The position numbers and the translations under genes are program-made. This document shows, in pieces, positions 18,321-25,683 of a DNA stretch of 38,581 nt (position 1 is its first letter; each line of letters starts with the position of its first letter). The notes under the pieces are model-generated. The model worked only from the letters and a program-made list of their open reading frames with translations. It ran no database searches and had not been told where the DNA came from. The DNA is from Candidatus Sodaliphilus aphodohippi (GTDB taxonomy: Bacteria; Bacteroidota; Bacteroidia; Bacteroidales; Muribaculaceae). The stretch spans positions 1 to 38,581 of the forward strand of contig JAGHSV010000198.1 of assembly GCA_018065665.1 (NCBI GenBank). Direction: 5' to 3'.

Positions 18321-18893
18321 TTATAGCAAAGCCGACTCGTCAATCAGATTATGTATGATTGCATAGACCGTCAAGCCTGCCACACTCTTTATCCCTGTTT
18401 TCCTCATAATATTCTTTCGGTGTGAGATAATGGTGTGGACCGAGACATTGAGCGCATCGGCTATTTCCTTGTTGGTAAGCCCCTTAGCGACCTCAACCAG
18501 CACCATGGTCTCTCGTTTGGACAGTTCATAGGCGACCGATGCCCTTGTGGGCGCAGCGGTCTCTGTGGCAGCGAGCATCTTTGCCGTAATGGCTTCACGG
18601 TCATCACAGATGCCGATAACGCCGTCAAAGGCTGCCAGCAATTTGGGATCATAATACTGGTACACAATGGCGAGTATCGGACAGCCCTCGGGCAACCCGA
18701 GCGAGTCGGGAGAGTCAATGCACATCGGGTTAGCCAGCACCAAATCAGGCGGCGAGACACGCACCTTGTTCCTGAACTCTGAAACATGGGCAACCATATC
18801 AATGTTCCACACCGCCATGCCTTCATTCAGCAAGGACACCAGCCCCTTTGCGACCACCGCCGACGGTTCCAATATCAACACCCTGCGTTTCAT
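18321..18893 (-). CDS. LuxR-type regulator with a degenerate receiver domain
   Basis: A 190-residue protein. Residues 1-115 look like a receiver fold that has lost its chemistry: the acidic pair at the end of strand 1 is Glu9-Pro10, and the phospho-acceptor position is Asn55 (PDLVLANP). Residues 127-187 are a clear LuxR/FixJ helix-turn-helix (LSKRETMVLVEVAKGLTNKEIADALNVSVHTIISHRKNI). No His kinase is nearby. Its ATG overlaps the stop of the upstream RIC-like gene (18890-18893), so the two are translationally coupled. A phosphorylation-independent regulator tied to nitrosative or oxidative stress is the most reasonable inference; the target genes are unknown. Confidence 0.8.
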   Translation of the reverse strand: MKRRVLILEPSAVVAKGLVSLLNEGMAVWNIDMVAHVSEFRNKVRVSPPDLVLANPMCIDSPDSLGLPEGCPILAIVYQYYDPKLLAAFDGVIGICDDREAITAKMLAATETAAPTRASVAYELSKRETMVLVEVAKGLTNKEIADALNVSVHTIISHRKNIMRKTGIKSVAGLTVYAIIHNLIDESALL

Positions 18894-19570
18894 AGGGCTG
18901 TCTGTTCAAGTTGTTTCACATAAGGCACCAGAATCCTGTCCTCGACGCTGGCATGATTTTTCAAGTCGGTCGAAAGGCTCAATATGTCATAAACGACATC
19001 GAGAGCATCGTCGTCGGCCGAGGTGCAGGGCAGATATTTGAAAATAATCTGCAAAAGGTCGTCAAGCTTGTCATCAATATTACCATGTGAAGCGACATAA
19101 GTATCAATACGATACGAGTCCTTAAGCCGGTTCCTTAAAGTTTCGATGTGGGGGAAAACGCATGCCTCTTCATAGTCAAAATGGGCCGAGACCTCCTGAC
19201 GATATCCGTCAAAGAAACTCATAAAGACTTTAGCAACCCTTGCCGGCAACCGCTCGGCAATGTGGTGCAGGTGTCTCTCGATGTGGGGCAGACGCTTTGA
19301 CAGATAGTAGGCATGTGATTGCCTCAGGTACGGCACCAGTTGGTCCATATTGGTGGCGGTAATTTGCTCCAACGAGGGGAAGACCCCCAGGTATGCCCTA
19401 CAAATCAGCATGAAAAAATCGGTGTCAACGCCATGCATGGCACACACGGCATCGACCGACTTGTCGCCAAAACCAAGTGTAATCCCAAAACGCGAGAGCA
19501 TCATCACCAGCATCGGGTGCCGAGTGACCAACTCGCTCATCTTCATATCGTGTTCAATGCTAATCTCCAT
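18890..19570 (-). CDS. YtfE/RIC-like hemerythrin di-iron protein
   Basis: 226 residues from the ATG at 19570. A longer frame reaching 19642 runs through the promoter element at 19592-19599 and an upstream terminator, so the shorter start is preferred. Residues 1-65 resemble the ScdA/DUF542 N-terminal domain. The hemerythrin-like bundle has His86, His130, Glu134, His162, His206 and Glu210. This matches the order and spacing of the di-iron ligands of E. coli YtfE (84, 129, 133, 160, 204, 208). RIC proteins act in repair of Fe-S clusters damaged by nitric oxide or peroxide. The usual Cys-Cys pair of the N-terminal domain is absent; only a single Cys43 lies near that spot. Confidence 0.85.
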   Translation of the reverse strand: MEISIEHDMKMSELVTRHPMLVMMLSRFGITLGFGDKSVDAVCAMHGVDTDFFMLICRAYLGVFPSLEQITATNMDQLVPYLRQSHAYYLSKRLPHIERHLHHIAERLPARVAKVFMSFFDGYRQEVSAHFDYEEACVFPHIETLRNRLKDSYRIDTYVASHGNIDDKLDDLLQIIFKYLPCTSADDDALDVVYDILSLSTDLKNHASVEDRILVPYVKQLEQTAL

Positions 19571-19591
19571 AAGTACATTTTTGTTACCATG

Positions 19592-19599
19592 CAAAGTTA
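19592..19599 (-). promoter_or_regulatory. -7 element of the RIC-LuxR operon
   Basis: TAACTTTG on the minus strand, 22 bp before the ATG at 19570. It decides the start of the RIC-like gene. Confidence 0.6.
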
Positions 19600-19616
19600 C
19601 GATTTTTTTGTCAAAC

Positions 19617-19659
19617 AAAAAAGTCCAGCCGCCCGAAAACAAAGTTCGAGCAACCGGAC
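19617..19659 (-). terminator. Terminator of the secreted-protein gene ending at 19687
   Basis: On the minus strand a 15-bp stem (19659-19645 with 19637-19623), fully paired if four G-U pairs are allowed, has a 7-nt loop and is followed by TTTTTTG. Confidence 0.8.
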
Positions 19660-19686
19660 AGAATTTGGAATGTTTACAAACAATTA

Positions 19687-20358
19687 TTATCTGAGAACCT
19701 TCCTGGTCTCCGACCTGCCGTCGGCATATTGTCGAACAACGACAAATGGTGTTCCCGTTGGTTTGGTCCTGAGCGGTTTGCCGTCAAGTGAGAATATCCG
19801 TTCGGCAACGACCGACTGATTAGCCCCGACCTCGTCAAGACCCGTGACTGTCCCCCACGAATTAAAGTCCAGCATATTGGTCTCATTTGAGGCAAAAATG
19901 TAACCATTATCATCAACCAGTTCAAAGCGATATTTGACATTGCGTGAAGATAGAGATGACGGATAGTGGAAAACATCCTCCAGATAGAGTTCAAGAGCAC
20001 CGGGGTTATCATTGCCAATGACCAGTTTGTCCCATACAGGACTGTAAGAGTCAAAGTATTCCCACACAAGGCTGTTGTCCCGATACGTTGCATTTCGCAC
20101 GACGTCAACCGTTCCTTGAGAAGCAAAAGAGCCGTTATTGTACCTGCGATAGATGTTTAGTTTCAGTTTGCCATCCTTAAACGGTAAATAGCCGTCTTTC
20201 ATAACCAGAATGTGTATTCCAAAAAGTACATACCCATTGTCAGGATTCTGAACCATGTAGATTTGTTTGTTGTTGTCAATTGACAACTGAGCTGAATGCA
20301 TCTCGTTTGTACCTACTGCCAGCAAACAAAGCGAGATTGGAATTGTTAATTGTTTCAT
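19687..20358 (-). CDS. Secreted protein of unknown function with a possible T9SS-type C-terminal tail
   Basis: 223 residues: a short hydrophobic signal-like N-terminus (MKQLTIPISLCLLAVGTNEM) followed by a beta-rich domain with many aromatic residues. I do not recognise the central domain. The last 40 residues (IFSLDGKPLRT, GTPFVVVRQYADGR, SETRKVLR) follow the pattern of type A T9SS sorting domains: an aromatic or Phe plus xxxG, then a Gly-led hydrophobic strand, then a final Lys-Val. That would fit with the Plug-type protein in this window, but the tail is short and degenerate, so the assignment is tentative. It has its own terminator and is not in an operon. Confidence 0.6.
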   Translation of the reverse strand: MKQLTIPISLCLLAVGTNEMHSAQLSIDNNKQIYMVQNPDNGYVLFGIHILVMKDGYLPFKDGKLKLNIYRRYNNGSFASQGTVDVVRNATYRDNSLVWEYFDSYSPVWDKLVIGNDNPGALELYLEDVFHYPSSLSSRNVKYRFELVDDNGYIFASNETNMLDFNSWGTVTGLDEVGANQSVVAERIFSLDGKPLRTKPTGTPFVVVRQYADGRSETRKVLR

Positions 20359-20698
20359 TGTGTCATTTAATTTAAGTTAGAAAATCGAAAATAAATTGAA
20401 AAAAAGCGCTTAATTTCCCTTTTCGTGTGTTTAGGCAGCCAAATTAATATGGCAAAATAAATCGACCAAATATTTTTCCACAAATCGAAGCACGATTAAA
20501 CATAATTAACCACCGATGCCGATTAGATGTCAAATCCATAGCCATTTTGCGCAAAATTTACACTTTTTATTTCCATTTTGCTAAAACTCTTTTTAACAGT
20601 TAATTTAGTGAATACATATATAATAATAACCTATAATAGTGAGTCAGTCACCCAAAAAATCGCAACAAATTGGGATTGCGGGTTTTCTTATACGGTAG
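20359..20698. other. AT-rich divergent intergenic region with a perfect palindrome and direct repeats
   Basis: This gap of about 370 bp separates the secreted-protein gene from the FeoB-like gene and holds no convincing coding frame. ATTTTGCGCAAAAT (20544-20557) is a perfect 14-bp palindrome. CCATTTTGC occurs at 20542-20550 and again at 20573-20581, 31 bp apart. A weak hairpin with a CGCAA/TTGCG core ends near 20687. No remnant of a FeoA or FeoB G-domain reading frame was seen. Confidence 0.45.
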
Positions 20699-20706
20699 TA
20701 ATTTTG
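20676..20706 (+). promoter_or_regulatory. Promoter of the FeoB-like gene
   Basis: The -33 TTG is at 20676-20678 and the -7 TAATTTTG at 20699-20706, with a 20-bp spacer. The ATG at 20733 follows after a leader of about 18 nt, so the gene cannot start further upstream from this promoter. Confidence 0.7.
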
Positions 20707-20732
20707 CAATGTGAAATATTAGACACCCGTTG

Positions 20733-21983
20733 ATGAAATCAGGACATAAAACAAACAAAGCAACATATCAGCATTGGTTAGACAAAGTCATGACCGACAA
20801 GTGGTTTGGTCTGCCGGCACTGGCACTTATCATGTGGATAGTGTTCCAGGCCACATTCACCCTTGGCGCATATCCCCAACAGTGGATTGAGCACGGTGTG
20901 GCAGCCCTGGGCAAGGTGGTTGAGTCGGCAATGACCGACGGAATGCTGAAAGACCTGATTGTTGACGGCATCATTGCCGGAGTCGGCGGTGTCCTGGTAT
21001 TCTTGCCCAACATCCTGATACTCTTCTTCTTCATTGCCCTGCTTGAAGAAAGCGGTTTCATGTCGCGCGCCGCCAAACTTGTTGACAAAATCATGCACCG
21101 CATCGGTCTGCATGGCGAGTCGTTTATCCCCTACATAATAGGCTTCGGGTGCAATGTCCCCGCCATAATGTCGACAGACACGCTTCACACCAGCCGCGAC
21201 CGCATCATCACAATCCTTACAATACCGTTCATGTCATGCTCGGCACGGCTTCCTGTTTACATGCTGTTTGTGTCGGCATTCTTTGCCGTTAACCAGGGAC
21301 TGATTCTGATGAGTGTCTATTGTGCCGGAATAGTGATGGCGGCATTGACCTCGATACTCTTGAGCAGAACTTTGCTCAAAAAAGACAAAGAGGACCATGA
21401 CACCGAGCTGCCGCCCATCCAGATACCGACAGCGCGAAACGCGTTGCGCCTCATGTGGGACAAGGGCTATCAGTATCTGAAAAAAATCGGGACAGTGGTG
21501 CTGTTTGCCTCCATACTGATATGGGCACTCGGATATTTCCCGCGGCATGAGGGCCAAACCCAACAGGAACAAATCGAAAACTCATTCATGGGGAGACTGG
21601 GCAAAAGCGTTGAGCCAGCCGTCAAACCGTTAGGGTTCAACTGGCAAATGGGTATAACTCTGTTCACCGGTGCCGCTGCCAAGGAAATCATGGTCTCAAC
21701 CATGGGTGTACTCTATACCGGAGAAGCAGGCAACACCGCATCGTTAAAGCAAAAATTGCAGACAGCCAAATATGATGACGGAACCCAGGTGTTCACCCCG
21801 ATAATTGCCTACTCGTTCATGCTGTTTGCCCTGCTGTACTTCCCGTGCATCGCCACACTGTCGGCCATCAGACGCGAAATCGGATCACGGTGGATGCTGC
21901 TCTCACTCACCTACTCCACCACAGTGGCATGGCTTGTCTCGTTCATATTTTATCAAACCGCAACATACATACAGACACTATGA
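20733..21983 (+). CDS. FeoB-like membrane domain lacking the GTPase domain
   Basis: 416 residues from the ATG at 20733; an in-frame TTG at 20730 is the alternative. The protein begins where the membrane part of FeoB begins (HWLDKVMTDKWFGLPALALIMWIVFQATFTLG). It carries the Gate and FeoB-C motifs: GFGCNVPAIMST with Cys140, TIPFMSCSARLPVY with Cys169, and GAAAKEIMVSTMGVLY. The C-terminal helices are complete. The usual N-terminal G-domain and GDI (about 270 residues) are absent, and the promoter directly upstream shows this is not a mis-called start. Full FeoB is about 770 residues, or longer when fused to FeoA. The overlapping small gene is a typical FeoB partner, so ferrous iron (or another divalent metal) transport remains likely. 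Confidence 0.82.
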   Translation: MKSGHKTNKATYQHWLDKVMTDKWFGLPALALIMWIVFQATFTLGAYPQQWIEHGVAALGKVVESAMTDGMLKDLIVDGIIAGVGGVLVFLPNILILFFFIALLEESGFMSRAAKLVDKIMHRIGLHGESFIPYIIGFGCNVPAIMSTDTLHTSRDRIITILTIPFMSCSARLPVYMLFVSAFFAVNQGLILMSVYCAGIVMAALTSILLSRTLLKKDKEDHDTELPPIQIPTARNALRLMWDKGYQYLKKIGTVVLFASILIWALGYFPRHEGQTQQEQIENSFMGRLGKSVEPAVKPLGFNWQMGITLFTGAAAKEIMVSTMGVLYTGEAGNTASLKQKLQTAKYDDGTQVFTPIIAYSFMLFALLYFPCIATLSAIRREIGSRWMLLSLTYSTTVAWLVSFIFYQTATYIQTL

Positions 21984-22123
21984 TACAGACCCTAACCGCA
22001 CTTTTCATTGTTGCCGTGGCACTGATATGGGTGCTGCTGCGACTACGCAAAGCGAGCAAAAGCGACTGCAAGAGCCATGACTGCGCCGGCTGTGGCAAGC
22101 ATAACTGCCCCACCCGCCAATAA
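21980..22123 (+). CDS. FeoB-associated Cys-rich membrane protein
   Basis: 47 residues, with an ATG overlapping the FeoB-like stop (ATGA, 21980-21983). It has one N-terminal membrane helix (LTALFIVAVALIWVLL), then a basic linker, then a short tail with four Cys (DCKSHDCAGCGKHNCP). Small proteins of this build follow feoB in many Bacteroidetes and Firmicutes, are filed as FeoB-associated Cys-rich membrane proteins, and are often compared with FeoC. The Cys could bind iron or an Fe-S cluster. Its presence is the best contextual support that the upstream gene is a true Feo component. Confidence 0.85.
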   Translation: MIQTLTALFIVAVALIWVLLRLRKASKSDCKSHDCAGCGKHNCPTRQ

Positions 22124-22179
22124 CTGCCATATTTTGAGATAATCCAGAGCGATTTCTCGCATTTGTGCAGTTTTTTTTT
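22122..22179 (+). terminator. Probable terminator of the feoB-like operon
   Basis: AACTGC (22122-22127) can pair with GCAGTT (22167-22172) around an inner GCGA/TCGC hairpin, followed by a run of at least eight T. The long internal loop makes it only moderate. Confidence 0.4.
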
Positions 22180-22199
22180 CAAATGTGACTTGTTTTGCC

Positions 22200-22207
22200 T
22201 AACTTTG
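22200..22207 (+). promoter_or_regulatory. -7 element of the mlaEF operon
   Basis: TAACTTTG lies 27 bp before the ATG at 22234. A T-rich stretch occupies the -33 position. Confidence 0.55.
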
Positions 22208-22233
22208 CAAATTAATTAAGAAATATAAGAATT

Positions 22234-22983
22234 ATGGTGTTAACAAAGGCACTTGAAGGCTTTGGCAACTACTGCACCTTTCTATGGCGGTGTTTTGCCA
22301 TTCCAGAGAAATGGAAAGAACTGTTCAAACGATATACCGATGAGATGTACAAGTTGGGTATTGACTCCATACCCCTGATTCTGATTGTATCGCTGTTCAT
22401 CGGTTCGCTGTGTACAATTCTCATCAAGTTAAACATCAACAACCCGCTGCTGCCCCGATATGCAGTGGGATTGACCACTCGCGAGATTATCCTGCTGGAA
22501 TTCTCGTCTTCGATTCTGTGTCTGATTCTATCGGGCAAAATCGGTTCGCGAATCGCGAGTGAAATTGGCACAATGCGCGTGACCGAACAAATTGACGCCC
22601 TTGACATCATGGGCATCAACTCGGCCTCATTCCTTGTTTTGCCCAAGATTGCCGGTCTCGTCACCATCCTGCCGTTCCTGGTTGTAATTTGTATGGCAAC
22701 CAGTCTGTTTGGCGGTTACATGATATGTGTTTTGACCAGCATTGTCGATGTAGATACATATTTATATGGAATACAGACCATGTTCATCGAGTGGTATGTG
22801 TGGTTTGCCCTGATTAAGTCACTGTTCTTTGCCTTCATCATCTCGAGCATCTCATCCTACTATGGCTACACGGTAAAAGGAGGTTCAATTGAGGTGGGCA
22901 AAGCCAGTACCGATGCTGTCGTGATGAGCAATATCATGATTCTTGTTGTTGACGTAATTCTCACAAAACTTTTGCTGCAATGA
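22234..22983 (+). CDS. mlaE: MlaE-family phospholipid ABC transporter permease
   Basis: A 249-residue inner-membrane permease of the MlaE/YrbE family with five or six hydrophobic segments. The conserved core is present: LEFSSSILCLILSGKIGSRIASEIGTMRVTEQIDALDIMGI (residues 87-127), containing the EIGTMRVTEQIDAL signature. In the Mla system MlaE and MlaF work with an MCE protein, MlaD, to move phospholipids between the inner membrane and the outer membrane. The stop overlaps the mlaF start by four bases. No MCE gene follows here. Confidence 0.93.
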   Translation: MVLTKALEGFGNYCTFLWRCFAIPEKWKELFKRYTDEMYKLGIDSIPLILIVSLFIGSLCTILIKLNINNPLLPRYAVGLTTREIILLEFSSSILCLILSGKIGSRIASEIGTMRVTEQIDALDIMGINSASFLVLPKIAGLVTILPFLVVICMATSLFGGYMICVLTSIVDVDTYLYGIQTMFIEWYVWFALIKSLFFAFIISSISSYYGYTVKGGSIEVGKASTDAVVMSNIMILVVDVILTKLLLQ

Positions 22984-23780
22984 TCGAGGTTATCAAAGTT
23001 CAAAAATCATTTGAGGACAATGGCTCACGCAGACAGGTTCTGTATGACATAAACGCCAAGTTCTATGACGGTAAGACCAATCTGATAATCGGTCAGAGCG
23101 GTTCAGGAAAGACCGTGCTTGTTAAAAACCTGGTAGGTCTGTTCAAACCCGACTCGGGCCAGATTCTCTATGACGGGCGAGACATCACACAAATGGACCG
23201 CAAGCAGCTCAAAGAGTTGCGCAAGGAAATCGGTATGTTGTTCCAAGGTTCTGCCCTGTTTGACAGCGAGACAGTGATGGGCAACGTGATTTTCCCCCTC
23301 AAGATGTTCTCATCAATGAGTGCCGAGGAGCAGCGCGAGAGGGCCCAGTTCTGCATTGATCGTGTCAACCTGACCGGCAGCGAGAACAAATTTCCCAGCG
23401 AACTGTCGGGCGGTATGCAAAAACGTGCTGCCATTGCCCGCGCCATCGCACTGAACCCCAAGTATCTGTTCTGTGACGAACCGAACTCTGGCCTTGACCC
23501 CAAGACCTCGATAGTGATTGACGAACTGCTCAGCGACATCACTCACGAGTATGGCATCACGACCATCATCAACACCCACGACATGAACTCGGTGATGGGA
23601 ATCGGTGAAAACATTGTATTCATCAACAAGGGCCATGTCGGGTGGGTTGGCAACAAAGAGCAGATATATGACCAGGACAATGACGACCTGAACAACTTTG
23701 TCTATGCCACCGACCTCTTCAGGGACGTGCGCAAATATCGTCTCGTTCACGGTTACCAGCGCACAACCTCGTCCAAGTAA
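22980..23780 (+). CDS. mlaF: MlaF-family phospholipid ABC transporter ATPase
   Basis: 266 residues. Walker A is GQSGSGKTV (38-46), the signature LSGGMQKRAAIARA, Walker B LFCDEPNSGLDP, and the H-loop IINTHDMNSV. GMQKR and the NSGLDP D-loop are typical of MlaF. The C-terminal tail beyond residue 240 (LFRDVRKYRLVHGYQRTTSSK) may contact the partner subunit, as in E. coli MlaF. It is translationally coupled to mlaE and lies three bases before the GNAT gene. Confidence 0.93.
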   Translation: MIEVIKVQKSFEDNGSRRQVLYDINAKFYDGKTNLIIGQSGSGKTVLVKNLVGLFKPDSGQILYDGRDITQMDRKQLKELRKEIGMLFQGSALFDSETVMGNVIFPLKMFSSMSAEEQRERAQFCIDRVNLTGSENKFPSELSGGMQKRAAIARAIALNPKYLFCDEPNSGLDPKTSIVIDELLSDITHEYGITTIINTHDMNSVMGIGENIVFINKGHVGWVGNKEQIYDQDNDDLNNFVYATDLFRDVRKYRLVHGYQRTTSSK

Positions 23781-23783
23781 GCA

Positions 23784-24338
23784 ATGAGCAATATTGCTGT
23801 CACTTTCAGACAAGCCACTCCTGACGATGCTGCCTTTATTGCAGCCGTGATGCTGGAGGCAGTGGGCACCGGGCTCATGGAGCAAGGTCTCACGCCCAAT
23901 GAGCAAACCGTTGAGATTTGCCGTCAAACCGGCACGCTATACTCGTACAGGAATGCAGTCATAGCCATGGTTGACGGTAAACCCGCAGGCGGTCTGATTT
24001 CGTATGACGGCAACGGTTACCATGATATCAAGAACCACACCTTTGAACTTATAAAATCAGAACTGAGTTTCAATCCGTTTGACATGGACGACGAGACACG
24101 TGCCGGCGAGTACTACATAGACTGCGTGGCGGTACTGCCGCAATTCCGCGGCAAAGGACTGGGCCGTAAGATCATTGAATATGCAGTTGGTCAAGCCCGT
24201 GCCCTTGGACTTCCGGCCGTCATAGCCTGCTTGCCCGATAATGTACCGGCATACGCCCTATACAGCGGCATGGGTTTTGAGACGCACGGAACAATGCATG
24301 TCTTCGGCGAGGATTATCTGCGTATGGTTCTCGAATGA
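23784..24338 (+). CDS. GNAT-family N-acetyltransferase
   Basis: 184 residues with the GNAT fold. The N-terminal strand and helix TFRQATPDDAAFIAAVMLEAV come first, and the acetyl-CoA motif A reads DCVAVLPQFRGKGLGRKII (R/Q-x-x-G-x-G/A in FRGKGLG). The ALYSGMGFE motif B follows. It transfers an acyl group from acyl-CoA to an amine, but the substrate cannot be predicted. It starts three bases after mlaF and is probably co-transcribed, with no evident functional link. Confidence 0.88.
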   Translation: MSNIAVTFRQATPDDAAFIAAVMLEAVGTGLMEQGLTPNEQTVEICRQTGTLYSYRNAVIAMVDGKPAGGLISYDGNGYHDIKNHTFELIKSELSFNPFDMDDETRAGEYYIDCVAVLPQFRGKGLGRKIIEYAVGQARALGLPAVIACLPDNVPAYALYSGMGFETHGTMHVFGEDYLRMVLE

Positions 24339-24343
24339 GACAG

Positions 24344-24578
24344 CCCTGGATAAGGTGCTGCACACTCAGGGTGGGCTGAAAGTCAGCGATTTACCCATCC
24401 TTGAGGTCGTCCTATTGCTGTTTGTGCATTATATGGCGTGTAAATCGCGGACTTTCAGCTCGCATTTGCTACGGATGTCACGTTCCGGGGCCTGCGCTCT
24501 CTACCGTTCGCTCCGACCCCGGTTACAGTTGCGCTTCGCTCACACTTCGCACTTTCAGTGCTTTATGCCTATCGGCAT
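24344..24578. repeat. Non-coding palindromic element of about 235 bp
   Basis: The gap between the convergent GNAT and thiL genes is filled by nested inverted repeats. CCCTG/CAGGG is at 24344-24348 and 24367-24371. Long arms at 24375-24394 and 24440-24459 match in 19 of 20 positions. CCGGGG/CCCCGG is at 24485-24490 and 24517-24522, GCACT/AGTGC at 24549-24561, and ATGCC/GGCAT at 24565-24578. The direct-like pair TGCGCT and TTGCGCTTCGCTC also occurs. No start codon, RBS or family-like protein is convincing. It may be an interspersed palindromic repeat or a structured RNA, and it may also terminate both genes. Confidence 0.65.
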
Positions 24579-24636
24579 TTACTGTGTCATTTCACAACCT
24601 TGCCACCTAAATTCTTTTGCCTGACAGCAATATTTC

Positions 24637-25668
24637 TTATTCTTGGGTGAATGCGTTCCACCCCTGTGCTTTAATCTCGATTTCGTTATTGTCACGCGAA
24701 ACCAAGTAGGCGCCAAGTTCGGGTTTTGTGATGCGCCCAATCAGTCTTGCCGTCTTCATCTGCTGCACCTTTTCATGTTCTGTCAGCGGCACGGTGAACA
24801 AGAGTTCATAGTCTTCACCGCCGTTCATTGCCGCTGTGACAAGATTCATATTCAGTTCCTCGGCCATGATTGCAGTCTGATAGTCAATCGGGATACGGTC
24901 TTCATATACACGGCATCCTACGCCCGAATCGTGGCAGATGTGCAGCAACTCGCTGGACAGTCCATCGCTCACATCCATCATAGCAGTTGGGTGAATGTCA
25001 AGAGTTGACAATTCGGCAATGACATCGCGGCGTGCCTCGGGTTTAAGTTGGCGTTCAATGATGTATTCCTTGCCAGCAAAATCGGGCTGGAAATCCTTTT
25101 GGCCGGCACTCGCCTGCCGCTCACGTTCGAGCAGCTGCAGTCCCATATAGGCTGCACCGAGGTCTCCGCTGACACAGATCAGGTCGGTGTCCCGTGCCCC
25201 GCTTCGCATCACGGTCTTGCCCTTGACGCCCTCGCCAATGCATGTAATGCTGATGATGAGGCCTGTAACAGAAGCGCTTGTATCGCCACCAACAAGATCC
25301 ACACCATATTGCTCACATGCCAAACGCACGCCGTCATAAAACTCGGCGATATGCTCAACAGTAAACCGTTTGCTGACACCGATTGAAACAGTGATTTGCC
25401 GCGGCGTACCGTTCATGGCATAGACATCACTGAAGTTGACGACAGCCGACTTATAGCCCAAATGACGCAAGGGGACATAAGTCAAATCAAAATGTATGCC
25501 CTCGAGCAGCATATCGGTGGTGACAAGCGTCTCCACCTCCTTACCGCTATAATCAAGCACGGCGCAGTCATCGCCCACGCCGTACTTTGTGCTCTTATTC
25601 TTAACTTTAAAATCCCTGGTGAGAGCGTCTATCAACCCAAACTCACCAAGCGATGAAATCTCTGACAT
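24637..25668 (-). CDS. thiL: Thiamine-monophosphate kinase
   Basis: 343 residues, usual for ThiL. It phosphorylates thiamine monophosphate to the active diphosphate with ATP in the cytosol. Family blocks are GVGDDCAVLDY (26-36), LVTTDMLLEGIHFDL, GYKSAVVNFSDVYAMNG, VDLVGGDTSAS, LICVSGDLGAAYMGLQ and MMDVSDGLSSELLHIC. The Asp-rich metal-binding positions are intact. It is last in a tight operon with the purine nucleoside phosphorylase (15-bp gap), lpxK and sppA. Confidence 0.95.
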   Translation of the reverse strand: MSEISSLGEFGLIDALTRDFKVKNKSTKYGVGDDCAVLDYSGKEVETLVTTDMLLEGIHFDLTYVPLRHLGYKSAVVNFSDVYAMNGTPRQITVSIGVSKRFTVEHIAEFYDGVRLACEQYGVDLVGGDTSASVTGLIISITCIGEGVKGKTVMRSGARDTDLICVSGDLGAAYMGLQLLERERQASAGQKDFQPDFAGKEYIIERQLKPEARRDVIAELSTLDIHPTAMMDVSDGLSSELLHICHDSGVGCRVYEDRIPIDYQTAIMAEELNMNLVTAAMNGGEDYELLFTVPLTEHEKVQQMKTARLIGRITKPELGAYLVSRDNNEIEIKAQGWNAFTQE

Positions 25669-25683
25669 TATCCTTGAAAACGA

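Noticed and set aside
19571-19642. Upstream in-frame extension of the RIC-like gene (24 more codons)
   Set aside because: The stretch contains the -7 promoter element and part of the neighbouring terminator, and the peptide (MFSGGWTFLFDKK...) does not resemble the family.
20359-20732. Decayed FeoB G-domain (pseudogene) upstream of the FeoB-like gene
   Set aside because: No frame in the gap encodes a GxxxxGKS P-loop or other G-domain motif, and the region is AT-rich with a proper promoter.
24241-24624. Open frames through the palindromic element
   Set aside because: Out of frame with the GNAT gene, no start signal, and composition dominated by hairpin repeats.
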